From an uncultured Paracoccaceae bacterium (GTDB lineage Bacteria; Pseudomonadota; Alphaproteobacteria; Rhodobacterales; Rhodobacteraceae), in the NCBI GenBank assembly GCA_947489705.1, contig CANLEQ010000012.1, positions 45,006 through 109,005 of the forward strand: a stretch of 64,000 nucleotides of DNA. Direction: 5' to 3'. The position numbers and the translations under genes are program-made. Within the stretch, counting starts at the first letter, position 1. Each line of letters opens with the position of its first letter. Under the pieces are notes generated by a model. It was not told where the DNA came from. It saw nothing but the letters and a program-made list of their open reading frames with translations, and did not search any database. Of the stretch, positions 63,704 through 64,000 are shown in pieces.

Positions 63704-64000
63704 ATGAGAGCATCGAAGTTTTCGGACGCGCAGAAGGCGTTCATCATTAAGCAGGGCGATGAGGGCACGCCAGTGGCTGAGATCTGCCGGAAGGCGGGGA
63801 TCAGCCAGGCGACCTACTTCAACTGGAAGAAGAAGTATGCGGGCCTGTTGCCGACGGAGATGAAGCGGCTGAGGCAACTCGAGGACGAGAACAGTCGGCT
63901 GAAGAAGATCGTGGCCGACCTGTTCGAGGACGAGAACAGTCGGCTGAAGAAGATCGTGGCCGACCTGACGCTGGACCGCGAGATGTTGCAGGATGTCATT
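63704..64000 (+). CDS. IS3-family transposase OrfA, partial
   Basis: The first 99 codons of OrfA, still open at the window end. An N-terminal helix-turn-helix (FSDAQKAFIIKQGDEGTP, VAEICRKAGISQATYFNWKK) is followed by a leucine-rich coiled coil that mediates dimerisation. Residues 59-73 and 74-88 are a duplicated 15-residue segment, LEDENSRLKKIVADL then FEDENSRLKKIVADL; the usual form of this family has it once. The duplication stays in frame. GAGAGGAA lies upstream of the ATG. Confidence 0.88.
   Translation, partial: MRASKFSDAQKAFIIKQGDEGTPVAEICRKAGISQATYFNWKKKYAGLLPTEMKRLRQLEDENSRLKKIVADLFEDENSRLKKIVADLTLDREMLQDVI
63878..63967 (+). repeat. 45-bp tandem duplication inside IS3 orfA
   Basis: Bases 63878-63922 and 63923-63967 are identical except for the first base (C in one, T in the other). 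The near identity means a recent event, or an assembly artefact. Each unit codes 15 residues of the coiled coil. Confidence 0.93.

Larger units (their letters stand above)
63623..64000 (+). mobile_element. IS3-type insertion sequence, left part
   Basis: The element appears to start at TGATCTGATCCCCGC, where integrase similarity stops; this has the TGA-type end of many IS3 elements. The transposase gene orfA begins 81 bases in and runs off the window. The right end, orfB and the target duplication are outside, so the left boundary is approximate. Confidence 0.75.

Overview
The window is high-GC DNA with the gene content and order of an alphaproteobacterium of the Rhodobacteraceae / Roseobacter type. 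The left end carries the block ftsZ (3' end) - lpxC - bamD - recN. Other pointers are a large aerobic CobT, a phosphatidylcholine synthase, a TRAP transporter, the heterotetrameric sarcosine oxidase operon and an HWE-family histidine kinase. Species cannot be named from sequence alone. GTG and TTG starts with good ribosome binding sites are common.

Layout. 1-4.9 kb: cell division and envelope genes, then recN. 5-11 kb: a ClC chloride transporter, a DUF427 protein, an aminopeptidase P and cobT. 11.2-12 kb: a secreted PRC-barrel protein with a strong terminator. 12.1-19.3 kb: a complete siderophore uptake locus, with a minus-strand operon (binding protein, two permeases, ATPase, siderophore-interacting reductase) facing a TonB-dependent receptor. 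19.7-23.5 kb: a giant CheB-CheR-PAS-HWE kinase fusion translationally coupled to a single-domain response regulator. 23.6-27.6 kb: a DUF421 protein, nadE-pncC and fdhD. 27.7-33.2 kb: an apparent uptake-and-oxidation locus made of a GntR/FCD regulator fused in frame to an Ldh2-type dehydrogenase, a DctPQM TRAP transporter and a convergent SDR. 33.2-35.2 kb: a ferric-reductase-like membrane protein, a Tat-exported dioxygenase-like protein and a fasciclin protein around a perfect 20-bp palindrome. 35.2-36.1 kb: a strikingly AT-rich insert coding one membrane protein of unknown function. 36.1-53.7 kb: mostly housekeeping (parE, epimerase, MATE, truA, ycjX-ycjF, AI-2E, ileS, EamA, pcs, nudC, 5'-nucleotidase) and the SRP RNA. 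53.9-62.8 kb: a GlxA-type regulator divergent from soxBDAG-sdaA and a lytic transglycosylase. 62.9-64 kb: tRNA-Arg(ACG) followed by a decayed tyrosine integrase cut by an IS3-type element, which looks like the edge of a genomic island continuing to the right.

How genes work together. The siderophore genes span outer membrane, periplasm, inner membrane and cytosolic iron release. SoxBDAG converts sarcosine to glycine and a folate-bound one-carbon unit; SdaA could deaminate serine made from them. PncC and NadE join deamidation of nicotinamide mononucleotide to re-amidation to NAD. The regulator-dehydrogenase fusion next to a TRAP transporter is the most unusual item: one polypeptide may both sense and oxidise the imported substrate.

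Product names come from recognising family motifs by eye. No database search, structure prediction or GC calculation was run.
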